Assembly: GCA_001724265.1 (NCBI GenBank)
Contig: MEDY01000167.1
Span: forward strand, 1 to 58,129
Source: Rhizaria sp. SCN 62-66
Lineage: Eukaryota > Rhizaria, unplaced
Length of the DNA stretch: 58,129 bases
Reading direction: 5' to 3'
Position numbers and translations under genes: made by a program. Shown here one piece after another: positions 1 to 11,700 of the stretch. Each line of letters opens with the position of its first letter. Within the stretch, counting starts at the first letter, position 1. Under the pieces are notes generated by a model. It saw only the letters and a program-made list of their open reading frames with translations, did not search any database and had not been told where the DNA came from.

Positions 1-1
1 A

Positions 2-903
2 GCCGGAGTCATGGACGCCCCTGTGCGCGTGCTTGTTGACGACAACATCGCACCGGTCACGTTCACTGCTGTTGCCAGCGGTGCAAAGGCGTTTTCGATG
101 ACGATGCCACGTTTCCAGCCAGGCCCCACTCTCATGCTTGTGTGCGATGCGCCTGTTCCAATGATCGGCATTGTGTCAAGCTCTGGTGCAGTCACTGCGG
201 TGGCGCTCGCGTCATGGAGCCAAGCGACGCAGATTGATGCGCTGTACTACCACTCCGTCGCCGTCACCAACGTTGACGTTGTCGCAAGTGCCACAGACCT
301 TGTGGTGGCCACGCGCCAGACGCTTTTGTGCAGTGTGTACGACTCGCACGGCGCGACGCCCTACGTCCCTGCGCGGGTGCCCGCTTTCCCGCTCGAGCTC
401 GATGCAACCGTGATGCCTTCTCGCTATACTGTCTCGGTCACCTTTGCGCCAACGGGCACGTTTGCGCTGCTGGAGGCTGAGGACAAGTTCACTCTCAGCC
501 CGCACGTCCACAACTGCGTTGCTGTGACCAACGCTGTTATCATCAGTGGCAACACCGTCACAGTACAGACTGCCGGTCTCGCTCCCGCTGCGCCAGCCGT
601 CGTGTGCGACTTCGTCACAAGCTTCAAGAGGCTCTTTGACATGACTCTCACAGCCACCGTTGCGGGCGTCAACACGACGTACAGTACCCTTTGCTGCTTA
701 CAAGCACGCCGCCTGTGTCGTTCCGCTTGCTGGCGGACGCCACATCTCAACCTTGCAGCGAAAACTCGGACTGTCTCTCCGGCAAATGTAAGGCTGACGG
801 CGCATGTGGCAACGTTAGCAGCGCCACTTCTGCCGACGCTGCTTTTGTTTTGGCGACTGCTATGTTTGTCACAGTGCTAATGATGCTGTTTGACAGCATG
901 TAA
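2..903 (+). CDS. 3' part of a predicted surface protein, with a one-base frame break
   Basis: The gene enters from the left edge. One frame is open from base 2 to about 690 and encodes a Val/Ala/Thr-rich, beta-strand-like region with scattered cysteines, as in extracellular beta-sandwich domains. Around 685-692 (a run of CCC then TTT) the coding sense moves to the -1 frame. That frame gives a short cysteine cluster (CSENSDCLSGKCKADGACG), a small-residue linker (NVSSATSADA) and a hydrophobic C-terminus ending LMMLFDSM before TAA at 901-903. A hydrophobic end with no basic tail looks like a GPI-attachment signal or a single membrane anchor; this is inference. The break fits one missing base in a homopolymer (assembly error) or a real frameshift. 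I do not recognise the family. Confidence 0.55.
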
Positions 904-1950
904 CTCGAATGCTGTCGAAGTTTTTTCGATCCGTATCAACGCTGATCCATTCTTCGCTATCGTTTCTTGTCAATTTTTTATCTGCATATTTCTTTCCCTG
1001 ACGTTGAAGCATTAATGAATCTAATTGCTGATATTGTCATTATATGTTCTGTGCATTGTAACTTGATGGCTCGTTTTTCATCACTTGTCACGACCTCCGC
1101 ATCCAGCCCCGTTAGAAAAAGTGGCTGTGAGCACTTGGATCCTCTAACTATAACAAGTCCAACCTTGTTTGCCTTGTTGTCTTCTGTTGCCAGTGTACTT
1201 ACGTATGCATATTTCCAAAGCCAGAGCCAAGTTTGCTGATTTATTGTTGCTGGACGTAGTCTTGCATCAACGCCAACGCAACAGTCACTCTGATGATGAC
1301 TCTTTATAACTTCTTTCATTGATGCGCATTATACCGATTTTTTCTTTCTCGATGGTGCATCTGTTTTCCCTTCTCTTTTCCTTTAGTCAGTCAAACGTCT
1401 CTTTCTTGATGTCTCTCTGCACAGTCGCTACGGTGGCTCCCGTGAAAAGTGCTTTGAAATAGAACAAAGCTTTGGCCACTCCAAGTTTAAGTACATTTAG
1501 TATAGCACTACTAGTACCAATAATGCGTAAATATTAATACATGTACTAGTACTATTGGCACAGAACTCATGATAGATCAAACATTTGCGGTCGAGAACGC
1601 GCGGCTAGAACTCTTCGTTAAAAACATACTCGTCGAACAATCATAGCTCCTAAGCGAGTTGCGAACGATTTTTGATGACATCATAATAAACCACCTATGG
1701 TTGACTTAACTTGGCTTTTATCGAACGATTCCTTCGTATTCAGCGTTCCATATTTGTAACGCCCGAAATCATTCCTCAATACATTTATCATTGGTAAATC
1801 TCTCTCACGGTCAAATCATGACAAAGCAGATGATACTTCACTTTAAACAAATATATTGATAAAATAATTTCAAATATTTATTAAATAAATTAACGATACA
1901 CATAAAGGGAAAATTTTATTAACACAAATATCTCGGAGTACGTCGAAATA
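904..1950. other. Intergenic region between converging genes
   Basis: AT-rich stretch between the 3' ends of the surface-protein gene and the aminotransferase gene, so it should hold two 3' UTRs. It contains the palindrome GTACTAGTAC near 1545 with an imperfect inverted partner around 1508-1520 (ACTAGTACCAATA against TACTAGTACTATTGG). Short open frames here are AT-rich and lack the codon bias of the real genes. I see no RNA gene. Confidence 0.6.
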
Positions 1951-3915
1951 TTAGTTAGAAGTATGATTAAACAGCGGGGTCGACTCCTGCCACAGCATGT
2001 CATCGACGCCCCTTTGGATCGCGGCCATGACGCGGCGGCCCTCAGTCTCGGCCCCAAACACCGCCACCAGCTCCCCGTCGGGCTGCTCCACAATCAGCGC
2101 AGACTGCGGGGGTTGCGACTGCGGGTGCAGGTGCCGGAGTGTCTGGGAGAGCTGCTCACGACTGACCCCGGGCACGCGGAGCCTATCAATCGGCAGGAAC
2201 AGGCGACTAGTGCTGCTCACGGCGCAGCCCCCCCACTCGGCCACACTGCCCAGCTCCGGCCCCGCCCCCGCCGCCGCCGCTGCTGTCACCGCCGCCGCTG
2301 CCGCCTTTGTCCCATCCACTTTTATGGCCTCACTGTCGTTGCGGCCGCGCCCCGCGCACTCGTCCACGGCCACACCCAGCGCGCGCGCGACCGCGAGCGC
2401 GGTGGCCCGCACGGTGCCCAGAAGCACGCCCTCGCTCGCCGTCACCAGAGTCCAGCGGGTGAAGTCGACGTCGCCGGACTCCGTCGTGTTTGCGGAGTCA
2501 GTTGTGGACTCGGACCCACGTTGGGAGCGAGCGCTCGGGATTGCAGTCGCGGCCGCATTCGCGTTTGAGCGCGTGCTACTGCTGGTGCTGCTGGCGTTGC
2601 TGCTAGTGGTACTCTTGGTGTTGTTGTTCTTGTTGTTGAGCGACTTTTTCGGAATCAGAGCGAAGAAGTTGGACGAAATACCTTCGCTGAAGCTCTTTTT
2701 GACGGGATCGTACATAACCACCTCATTCTCGTCCCTTTTCATGCTTTTCTCCAGCATTTCCGCCTCGCGCACCCACCGCGAGTCCTTGATGTGGCCGTGG
2801 GGGCGCACCGCCGGCCGCGCGACCGCGCACACGGGGGGCGACGGCCTTGGCGGCAGCGGGGACAGATGCAGAGTGACGTGGTAGGCCGCCTCAATCGCGG
2901 CAGCCAGCGCCTCTGCCTCGGCGGAAGATGCAGTAGAAGCAGAGGCAGCGGCAGCAGCAGTGACAGGAGCACTCGCAGAGCTAGAGCTTGAGTTTGCCGT
3001 CGACTTGATGTTGTTTTTGTTGTTGCGCGCAAAGGCAGCCGCGTCGAGGGTGGTTAGTGCGGTCAAAGCGTCGGCGCCCTCGGAGCGAGGGGTGAGCAGA
3101 TACAGAATGCGGACATCCTCCGGCTCAGTCTCAGCGCTGTCAGCCGCACCCGCACCCGCACCCGCACCCGCACCCGCAATGCTGTTAGAATCAGCGCTGC
3201 TGTAGACCTTGTTGCCGTTGCCGTTGCCACGGAAGAGGGTGAGCGCTTTTGTCGTGTGCTTACGAAGGGAGACTGCCACAGCGTCACACAGCAGCTCACT
3301 CACGGCGTTCTCATCAGCAGCGGCAGCCGTAGCAGCTGTACCTACAGCAGCAGCAGCAGCAGCAGCAGTCGCAGAAGCAGTAGCAGCAGAAGTAGCGCTG
3401 ACGTTGCCACTGGGAGTGCTGTTGAAGTCGTTGTTGCTGTTGCTGCTCTTTCCCAGCCCGCCGCGGGCAGCGAGTCTCTTGGCCGTGGTCGTGGCGAGCG
3501 CCAGCGCGATACGGTGTAAGTGCTGTCTCAGCCGGAAGACACGTGCCTCCCCCTTAGACGCACGCATCACGCTGTAAGGGCCTGTCTCGTCGCTCGCCAG
3601 CAGCAGCACGTGCGACGACGGCGCCGGGGCCGCGACGGGGGCAAAGTCGCGCAGCTCGACGGGGTGGTAGTGCGAGGAGCCGGCTTGCACAGCTGTTACA
3701 GATGCAGTGGAACTCTTGGCGTTGGCGCTGGAACTTGAGCTACCGAAATGAGCAGCGGCGGAGGCAGAGGTTGAGCCGGACATTGCGAGCTGCGATGTGA
3801 GTGAAACCGAGTGCAAGCAAGGGGAAAAGAGAGGTGCGCGACGTGATAAGAGGCGCGTGGCGCGGGGCAGCATGGCAGAAGCACAATGCAGTGCTAGAGA
3901 GGTAGGAAAGGTCAA
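1951..3915 (-). CDS. PLP-dependent class IV aminotransferase-like protein with low-complexity inserts
   Basis: A single-exon frame of 654 residues ending in TAA. The conserved core is that of class IV (branched-chain/D-amino-acid type) aminotransferases. HIKDSRWVREAEMLEK carries the presumed pyridoxal-phosphate lysine K377, about residue 415 is EGISSNFFAL, near 490 ASEGVLLGTVR, and near 570 STSRLFLPIDRL, as in the eukaryotic D-amino-acid aminotransferase-like group. Family members are usually 280-360 residues; the excess is Ala, Ser and Asn runs inserted between core blocks. The N-terminus (MLPRATRLLSRRAPLF from Met15) is Arg/Ser/Leu-rich without acidic residues, like a mitochondrial presequence. 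Met15 (ATG at 3873) may be the true start, because a pyrimidine tract and CTAG lie between the two ATGs. The substrate cannot be told from sequence. Confidence 0.72.
   Translation of the reverse strand: MTFPTSLALHCASAMLPRATRLLSRRAPLFSPCLHSVSLTSQLAMSGSTSASAAAHFGSSSSSANAKSSTASVTAVQAGSSHYHPVELRDFAPVAAPAPSSHVLLLASDETGPYSVMRASKGEARVFRLRQHLHRIALALATTTAKRLAARGGLGKSSNSNNDFNSTPSGNVSATSAATASATAAAAAAAVGTAATAAAADENAVSELLCDAVAVSLRKHTTKALTLFRGNGNGNKVYSSADSNSIAGAGAGAGAGAADSAETEPEDVRILYLLTPRSEGADALTALTTLDAAAFARNNKNNIKSTANSSSSSASAPVTAAAAASASTASSAEAEALAAAIEAAYHVTLHLSPLPPRPSPPVCAVARPAVRPHGHIKDSRWVREAEMLEKSMKRDENEVVMYDPVKKSFSEGISSNFFALIPKKSLNNKNNNTKSTTSSNASSTSSSTRSNANAAATAIPSARSQRGSESTTDSANTTESGDVDFTRWTLVTASEGVLLGTVRATALAVARALGVAVDECAGRGRNDSEAIKVDGTKAAAAAVTAAAAAGAGPELGSVAEWGGCAVSSTSRLFLPIDRLRVPGVSREQLSQTLRHLHPQSQPPQSALIVEQPDGELVAVFGAETEGRRVMAAIQRGVDDMLWQESTPLFNHTSN
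3323..3400. repeat. CAG-type trinucleotide tract inside the aminotransferase gene
   Basis: An interrupted CAG/GCA tract on the plus strand with a perfect core near 3341-3370. Read from the minus strand it encodes an alanine run in a non-conserved insert of the aminotransferase. Confidence 0.8.
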
Positions 3916-4349
3916 TTTAGGATTGTGGCTTGTTGAGGGAAGCTGCAGGCGAGAAGAATGTGGAGTAAAGATACTTCGTGTGAGACCTAAGGTGTGTTAT
4001 TAACATAAATCGTATTTTCCGCATAATAGTATCATATTGTGTCCTGAGATGCTCTCATGACGACTGTATGCGGAGAAAAACCAGAGATATTTCTGTCGGA
4101 CTTGGACCTTCACCCACACATCATCATCAAGCAAAAGATCAGCACAATCGGCTGTCCAACCGCATCTTAACAGACTCAAATAGAGATGACGACAAAAAAA
4201 TCAGTTGATAAAAAGTGCATAAATCTAGAATTGCAGTGTATTATCTGGCCATCCTTTGTTTCACCTCGAAATGCACAGCAAAACAATTTCCCACCACAAA
4301 CAGTTGATGAGTCAAGTCACGTGGTTCACACAGGAAACGGCTGACTAAT
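3916..4349. other. Intergenic region between two minus-strand genes
   Basis: This holds the 5' flank of the aminotransferase gene and the 3' flank of the ubiquitin-like gene. It is AT-rich beyond about 4000. I see no RNA gene and no convincing reading frame. Confidence 0.5.
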
Positions 4350-5137
4350 TCAATGCCAATGGATAACAAGCGTGTCGTTCTCCTTGACGCCGACTTCCTC
4401 CATCGTCAGCGCGTCGTCCAGCAGCCTGCGGCCCTTGAAGTAAAAGACGATGTACTCGAGCGCCGTCGTGCGCGCCTGCGGGTGGTTAAACTTAGCCAGC
4501 GAGCGGCGTTTCAGTTCCTCCAAACTCGTGCTGAATACAGCAAAAATGAACACCCAACAAAACAAAAACAATAGAACAAGTTAGAAAATAACATTTTACA
4601 CAATATGTCTTAGATTTAAATCGTTTGAAGCTGATGTTTGCGGTGTTGTTGGGAAAGAGACGTACGTGGCCTGGACGCGAACGGGAACCTCGTGGTTTGC
4701 CTTGGAGAGGGACAGGGTGCCATTCCACTTGACGTACACAAGGTAGTCCTGCACCAGGTCCAGCTCCATGTCGCGGGCCAGCTCGGCGTTGCTGTACGCA
4801 TCGGCCTCGGCCTCGGCCTCGGCCTGAGCCTGCGCCCGAGCGGCGGCGGCGGCGCTGGCGTTCAAGCCGTCGGTGTAACTGTGGCTGTGGTTGCTGCTGT
4901 AGTATTGGCCGTCGTCGTTGTCGCCGCTAGCGCCGTCGCCGTAGTGGGGGTGACCGGCAGAGTAGTAGCCGGAGAAGCCGTCGTCAGCGCCAAGGTCCTC
5001 TACAAGTCAGCAACACAGAACATGCAAAGATGACAAGATGATGAGCCAAACAAGGTGTCTGGGGTTTTCAAGCTTTAAACAAAGGGGAAACAAGGTGCAA
5101 GCATGTACGTACCGTGGAACACGTCGCCTTCGTCCAT
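4350..5137 (-). CDS. Ubiquitin-like domain protein with acidic, Ala/Glu-rich N-terminus
   Basis: Three exons: 5137-5113, 4999-4666 and 4530-4350, joined by two introns of 113 and 135 bases that both begin GTACGT and end TGTAG and TTCAG. The spliced product is 179 residues, stop TGA. The N-terminus is acidic and Gly/Tyr/His-rich, followed by an Ala-Gln-Glu run (AQAQAEAEAEADAY). The C-terminal half resembles a ubiquitin-like fold: LVYVKWNG as strand 1, TSLEELKRRSLAKF as the helix, then YIVFYFKGRRLLDD and MEEVGVKENDTLVIHW as the last strands. It ends WH, with no Gly-Gly, so it should not be conjugated to substrates and is more likely a protein-interaction domain. I cannot assign a named subfamily. 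The small exons depend on splice prediction, but all junctions keep frame. Confidence 0.7.
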
Positions 5138-5705
5138 GGTGGGTTAGTATCAACCGCAGTAGTGGCACCACTGTCGCACAACCGAGAGGAGAGGGGAGTT
5201 ACTAAAGTGGAGTTAAGCCGGAGGAAACGGACGTGTGAGGGACAAGCCAGACGAAGACCAAGATGAAAGACTCAAGAGCTATAATTAGAAATACAATGCA
5301 AAATCATGACGGGTATTCACCAGTTTCAACCGCTAAACGGCTTGACGGAGTTTAGTTCCCTTTCTATCCCCGCCAAGTTTTCCCTCTCGAGCCCCACAGT
5401 CCCCCACCAGCCACCACCGCGACCGACCGCACGGCCGACTGGGCTTTCGAGCTGGCCTTCCTGCGATCGAAAAGCAGAGATATCCTACACTGAACTTCAC
5501 AGTACACGGCTGGAACGAGACAACTTAACGGTAAAACTTTTAGTTGCAGCCTAATTATTTTTTCATGCACTGCATTTCTCACCAAAACCCCGCTTTTCTC
5601 TCACTTTCTTTCCCACCCAAGCCAGCCTAGCAACTTCAAACTTTCCGCAGCGCCCCTGCCCCCTCGCGCCCCGCCCGCTTCGCCCGCATCTGCCCCGTTG
5701 TGCCC
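5138..5705. promoter_or_regulatory. Divergent promoter region
   Basis: The 568 bases separate the start codons of the ubiquitin-like gene (minus) and the 2616-residue gene (plus), so both promoters must lie here. The part next to the plus-strand start (about 5590-5700) is C-rich and looks like a 5' UTR. No TATA box is convincing. Confidence 0.5.
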
Positions 5706-8700
5706 ATGAGTGCTCCCGCGGGATCATCCCCGGCCGACGCCGCGCCCCCCCCGCCCGGCAGCATGAGCGTGCCGCGCGAGTCGCGCGTGCTCATGCGGCT
5801 CGAACACATCAACACGGCCTACGCGTTCGATGACGACGACGACGAGGAAGACATCGCTGGCCATGGCAGCCGCGGCGGCAGTCGCAGGAGCAACCGGCGC
5901 ACCCCCGCGTTATCCCCGCGCCGCGTCGGCGTTGGCGCCTCCCCCCGCCACAAGACTTCAAGCCTCACCCCTCCGACTAGAGGCACCGCTGATCACGCCG
6001 CCCACGGTGACCCCGCGCCCGGCGGCACCACCAACCGCAGTCAGTCGGTGAGCCTCGCGTTCGCGGACGACGACGACGCCGACGACGCCGCCGCCGCCGC
6101 GCACCACGCCGACCGCCCCCGCTCCGCGAACAGAGCCCATCATGTGGGCCGCAACCGCTCTAATACCAACGCGAGCAGTGACATCACCGTCGGGGACACG
6201 ATCCCGGAGGAAGGGGAGGGCGCCGAAGCCTCCGACGAGGCCGACATCGACGCCAACGGCGGCGACGACGCGGATCACGACTACGTGGACGAGGAAGGCG
6301 AGGACATGGACGGGGAGTTTTTCTATGACGAAGACGAGGACGACGACGAGGACGAGGACGACGGCGGTGACGACGGCGGCATCTTCGGTGTGCTCGACGT
6401 TGACCTGCTGTCCGAGTACAAGGGGCACTTCGACCAGGCGCTCATCGACTCGATTGCGCAAAACAACTCCAACGCTGCGGCGGCTGCTGCTGCTAAGGAC
6501 AAGCCCGCTGTCGTCATCGACATCAACAACATCAGCACGATCGACGACGGCAACAACGGCTACGACCTCCACAACACGTCGCTCATTGCCGACGCCAGCT
6601 TCGACGCCAATGACAACAACCCCGGCGGTGGCGCGATGCCGCGCCTCAAGGGCCCCCAGAGCGTCTACTCAGTCGCGGACAGCAACAACGACGAGGCCGA
6701 CAACGAGATCGCATCCGCCCTCAAGAACAACAACAACAACAACAACGAGCACGATGCTCAGGACTCCCCGGTTTATCTGCGCAGCTCCACTCTCGCGGGC
6801 GGCAACACTGGCGCCAGCAGCGCCGGCGGCTTCCGTCCTTCCCTGTACCGCCCCCCCTCGGCCCTCACCCGCCTCCGCTTTCTCGACAACAGCAACAGAG
6901 TCAACAACAGCGACAGCGCTGCGGCTGCAGGCGGCGCTGCGTCCGGCCCCGGCGCCACGGTGTACAGCACGCCCAGCATCATCACGCGCGGCCTCTCGGT
7001 CCGCAACATCACCGCCGACGCCGCTAATACCAACGCTTCTTCTAACGCCGCTAACGCCACTGCCACCGCGAACGGCGGCGGCGACAACAACGGGGACGTG
7101 CTGGGGGAGATGCCGGCCTTCAACCCGCAGTTCTCGGCCTCGGTGCAGCGGCGCAGGCTGCTGACGCGCGGCGCCTCCGCGACCCCGGGCTTCAAGCGCG
7201 GGCTCAGCACGCGCCGCGGCGCCCTGGGGCTGGGCCTGCCGGCCGTCAAGCGCGGCCCGCTGTGGGGCAAGATCAGGGACAATTACTTTGCGCTGAACAA
7301 GACGCAGATCGCGAGCTTCATGGCTGAGTCGGCCGAGGGCGCGGGGAACCAGTTCGACGCCAAGGGCACGGAGCGCTACCGCACGGGTCCGATCCCGATT
7401 GTGGCGACGGCGGATGCTGAGGCGCTGCTGCAGCTGCCGCCGCAGATCCTTTCGCTCGGGCCCCAGCCCGCCAGCAACAGCAACAACAACGCTAATAACG
7501 AGAATAGAGACACCGACGGCGACAAGATCAACAACAGCAACAACGACAACGAGGTCGTTGCGCTGGGCTCAGGCGTCAACGCAAGTGTGCTCGCGACCCC
7601 TTCGAAGGGCGGACCCGTTCTGCCGGCGTTCAACGAGGAGGACGAAGATAACAATGACAACAATAGCAACAAGCGCAAGAAGGTCGGCGGCAACCCCAGC
7701 GCTGCTGCTGCTGCGCCCGTGTTGAGTGGGAAGGAACGTCGTGCGGCCGCGAAAGAGCGGGCCGCGCTGGACGAAGAGCGCCAGGCCGCCGCCGCGCTGC
7801 CGTCGCTCGGCGTGCCGCGCGTTGGCGGATCCATGGGCGCAGGCGGGACGCCCATGCACATTGCCGGCGGGTCCTCGCACCTCAACCTCGACGGCATGGC
7901 GGGCATCTCGCTCCACAAGGCGAGCAAGTTCGCCGGATCGGCGCTCATCGCGGAAGTGCAGGTATGTTTGTGAATGAGAGTTTTTGGGTTATAGCTTGCG
8001 CGAATTCAGTTAATTTTAACAATGCGTATTTTCATAATGTATTTATTTCTATTAGTTTTAGTCATCATGCTTACATTTACTGTGTTTGATATCCCTTATG
8101 TTTTCTTCTCTCACCCGCCCACAGGCCGAGGTGGCCTCGTACCGCCAGAAGGCGTCGCTAGGCCGCGTGTACGCGCCCTCGGTGCTGTGCGGCGAGCGCG
8201 CGCCCACGGCTGCAGCCGATGCAGTGCCCTGGTGGACGGCGCCGGAGTCCCGCGCCGTCACCATGCGCGCGCTCAAGGAGCTGCCCTACTGCTTCCAGGT
8301 ACATCATACGAACACAACGCTCTGTTCGATGAAATATATTTACAGATCTGATATTAATTTTAACGCAAGTTCAATTTTCATTGCTGTATTTGTTCATAAC
8401 AAGCCAATCTAAAGCATCACACATTTTTCCTCACTCACTTTTTTGTTTTCGATGCAATTACAACAGGAGTACGCGCACTTCCACGTGCAGGCCGTGGCGC
8501 TGCCCAACGTGCGGCGCCTGGGCCAGTACTTCACGCCCTACGTCTGCCTCCAGCGCCAGCGCAAGCTGCCCGACGGCCGCGCGCTGTGGGACACGGTCGC
8601 CAGCACTGAGCCGTATCCGGTGCTACTGAGCGACCCGCTGCTGAGCTTCGAGAAGAAGCGCGATCTGGCGGCTTTCCTGGGCTGGCCCGTCGATGGCGCC

Positions 8701-11700
8701 GACAGCTACATTGGCGACGACCTGCTTGAGGCCTCGCCCTGCTTCCCGCGGTACGTTTGTGATTATTTGGCAACATATAACACACTGTAACGACATTATT
8801 TTGTGTGCCTATTGTTTTTCATCTAGATTCTTGTATCAGATCGAAATTCTGAATGTATCGATTGGGCTATATATAGAAATAACCTCACACTTATGCTCAA
8901 TCCTCACTTATACTCTCCCCTTTCTACTCTTTACGAACTCGTAACACTCTGAACAACAAAACCCCGCTCCCAGTCTGATGGTGCCCGTCGGCATGCTGAC
9001 TGAGGGCGACCCGAAGCAGGCGATGCGGTTCATCGTGCATCACCAAGACGACTACAGCGTCCGCGTGTCTGGCTCCGTCGTCGTCACACTGGCCGAGCTC
9101 AGGGAGCTTGCCATGCGCGATGTCGCGATCGCCGCGGCGAGGTGCGTCCTTCCTCAAATACTACTAAAGCACTGATTTAACGCCATATATATCATCATTA
9201 TTGCATGAATTTTTCTTAACATCCACTTTCACTTCCCATGTGTATCCTTAATTCTCACATCTCTACGCTTTTCTCGTCATTTTTGTGGCTGTGTAGGAGG
9301 GCCAAGATCATCAAGAAGAAGGACCTGCCTCCTGCCTCGAGCTCGGCCTTCACCGACTACCTCCAGCTGACGCTCACGCCCCCCGAGGACGCCCCCTCGC
9401 ACGTCTACAAGCTCGTCCCGGGCGCCAATAACCCCAACAACCCCGTTAACTCTGCTGCGGGCGCTGACTGGAGCAACCCCAGCGCCCCGGGCGCCACGGC
9501 CGCCGCCAACGCCGCCGCGACCGCCAGCAACGCCACCGGCGCTGGCGCCGGTGCCCCGGGCGCCGCCGCCGCGACCGCCGTGGGCGTCGACGCCGGATAC
9601 CCGCGTCTGTACGTCGCGATCAAGCAGCCCTTCTTCGACCTGACTCCTGCCGCGGCGCTGACGCCGCTGTACAAGCCGGTGCCGTTTGTGCTGCGCAAGG
9701 CGCACGTGTTCATGCAGGTCTCGACGTCGCCCACGGTCAAGGGGCTCACGAACCACGGCGTGCGGGACCAGCTCGCCGCCGCGTACTTGGTGTTCCGCAC
9801 GTACTTCAAGACGACGCCGCGGCTCAACGACTTCAAGGACTACCCGGGCCGCAGCAAGCCTGCGCTGGGCGGCGCCGGCGGCCGCTTCAGAGTTCTCGGC
9901 GGCGGCGGTACCGGCTCGAGGCCGGGGTCGAGGCCCAGTTCGCGGCTTAGCTTCGATCAGGGCGGCCGGGGCCGGACCGACTCGCGGGTCGATTTCCACG
10001 ACAGCTACATCCACACCAACGACGCCGATAACAACAACCACACTGGTAACAACAACAGCAATGTTAGCTTGAACGCGATGTCCGAGTACGCCGCCAACCG
10101 TAAGCGCCACGGCAAGGACTTCAACCCGACCCCCTTACCCCAGTCTAAGCGCCTGCCCCACGACGACGATCACCACGACGACGAGGACGACGACGACGAC
10201 GAGGACGACGGCGACGTGGTGACCGGCGGCAAGACCGAGGCCTCCGACGCCCTCAAGCGCGCCCCTGGCAAGCGCGGGGTGACCGTTGGCGCGACGCCGG
10301 GCACCAAGCGGCGCACTCTTAACGCCGCGGCTGCGAAGAAGCACACGAGCACACACACGACTGGCGCAGCAGGCACCGGCATGTCGTCCAACGCCACGCA
10401 GCCCTCCAAGGGCGGCTTCCAGGCCAACTACGGGGAGGCAGCTCCCGCGACTGGCCCCGGGCCGGCCAGGGGTAGTCTGCTGGCGCCGCCGGCACCGTCG
10501 TCTCGGGGCGCTAGCGCGGCAGGCGTCAGCGCGGACAATGAGTTCAGCGACAGCACGGCGCTGGGGCTCATGGGCTTTGATAACGCGACCCACCCCGACT
10601 CGATGTCGCCCAACAGCAACGGCAACAACAATAACAATAACAACAACGGCAATGGTATCGACTCTGACACGGACCCGCTGCCCAAGCTCGGCACCGGTGG
10701 CCGTGTCATCACCGCGACGCCCACGGGCACTGCAGGCGACGACGAGGACGAGGACCAGGAGCTGTACCAAGAGGTGACAGTGTTTGCGACTACGGTCAAG
10801 CACCAGAACGGCGTCCTCACGTGGACCTTCTCAGGTATGTTTAGCGATATATTTCACCAACAAAGCTTTATCATGTCCTGTTTTCTCTCTACAGTCAGTA
10901 TCATATCGCAATCTAACATTTTTTTTTACTTTTATTTTTTCTCTCTACTCTTTTCTTTGCTACATTATATCTAGTCCCTGTGACTGTGCTGACGGGCGGG
11001 TACGGCAACTTCGACCAGCAGATCAAGGTCTCGCTCGTCGACGCCCTGTCGGGCAAGGCCGAGCGCCGCAAGGAGCGCGGTTTCACCGTCACAACCTTGC
11101 GCGAGATGATCCTCATGGGCACCAACCAGTGGACACTGTACAAGCCCGAGGCGGAGCCCCCACTGGTGGACGCTAACGGCAAGCCCTACATCCCCAAGGC
11201 CGCGCAGGGCAAGGGCGCCGGCAAGACCGCCGCCGCCGCCGCCGCTGCTGCCAACGCCAAGGACGAAGCGAAGGACGCCGAGCCGGCGCTGGTTGTCCCC
11301 GGCGCTAGCGAGAAGTACCCCTCCCCGTCGGCCGTGATTATGACGCCGCTGCCGTTCGACCCCGCCGCCGTGCTGCTGACCGGCGTGGCACCGCCCGCGC
11401 AGACGCACAGCGTGCCGCGCGTGCCCGTCAAGAACCCTACCGCGGCCAACCCCGCGGGTACTGGTCCCGCTGCCACGAGTACCGGCGTCACGGGTACTGG
11501 CGGCGGTAAGGCAGGGTCGGTGCCGCCGACACCGAGCAACGCCAAGGGTGCCTCTGGTACCGCTACCGCTGCCGCTGGGACCCCCAGCACTGCCATTACT
11601 CCCACCGCTTCTCCCCCCGCCCCCGCCCCCACTGCATCTGCCACTGCGACTGCTAGCGCGACCGAGGTCACCGTGTACGGCCTGCCGCCCGACGCCGCTG

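Noticed and set aside
659-684. A 26-base intron explaining the frame break in the first gene
   Set aside because: It has GT...AG ends and the right length modulo 3, but it is far below the 108-base minimum of other introns here and is not AT-rich. A missing base is simpler.
967-1239. 90-codon frame downstream of the first gene, with an antisense frame opposite
   Set aside because: Base composition is that of intergenic DNA and neither translation looks like a protein.
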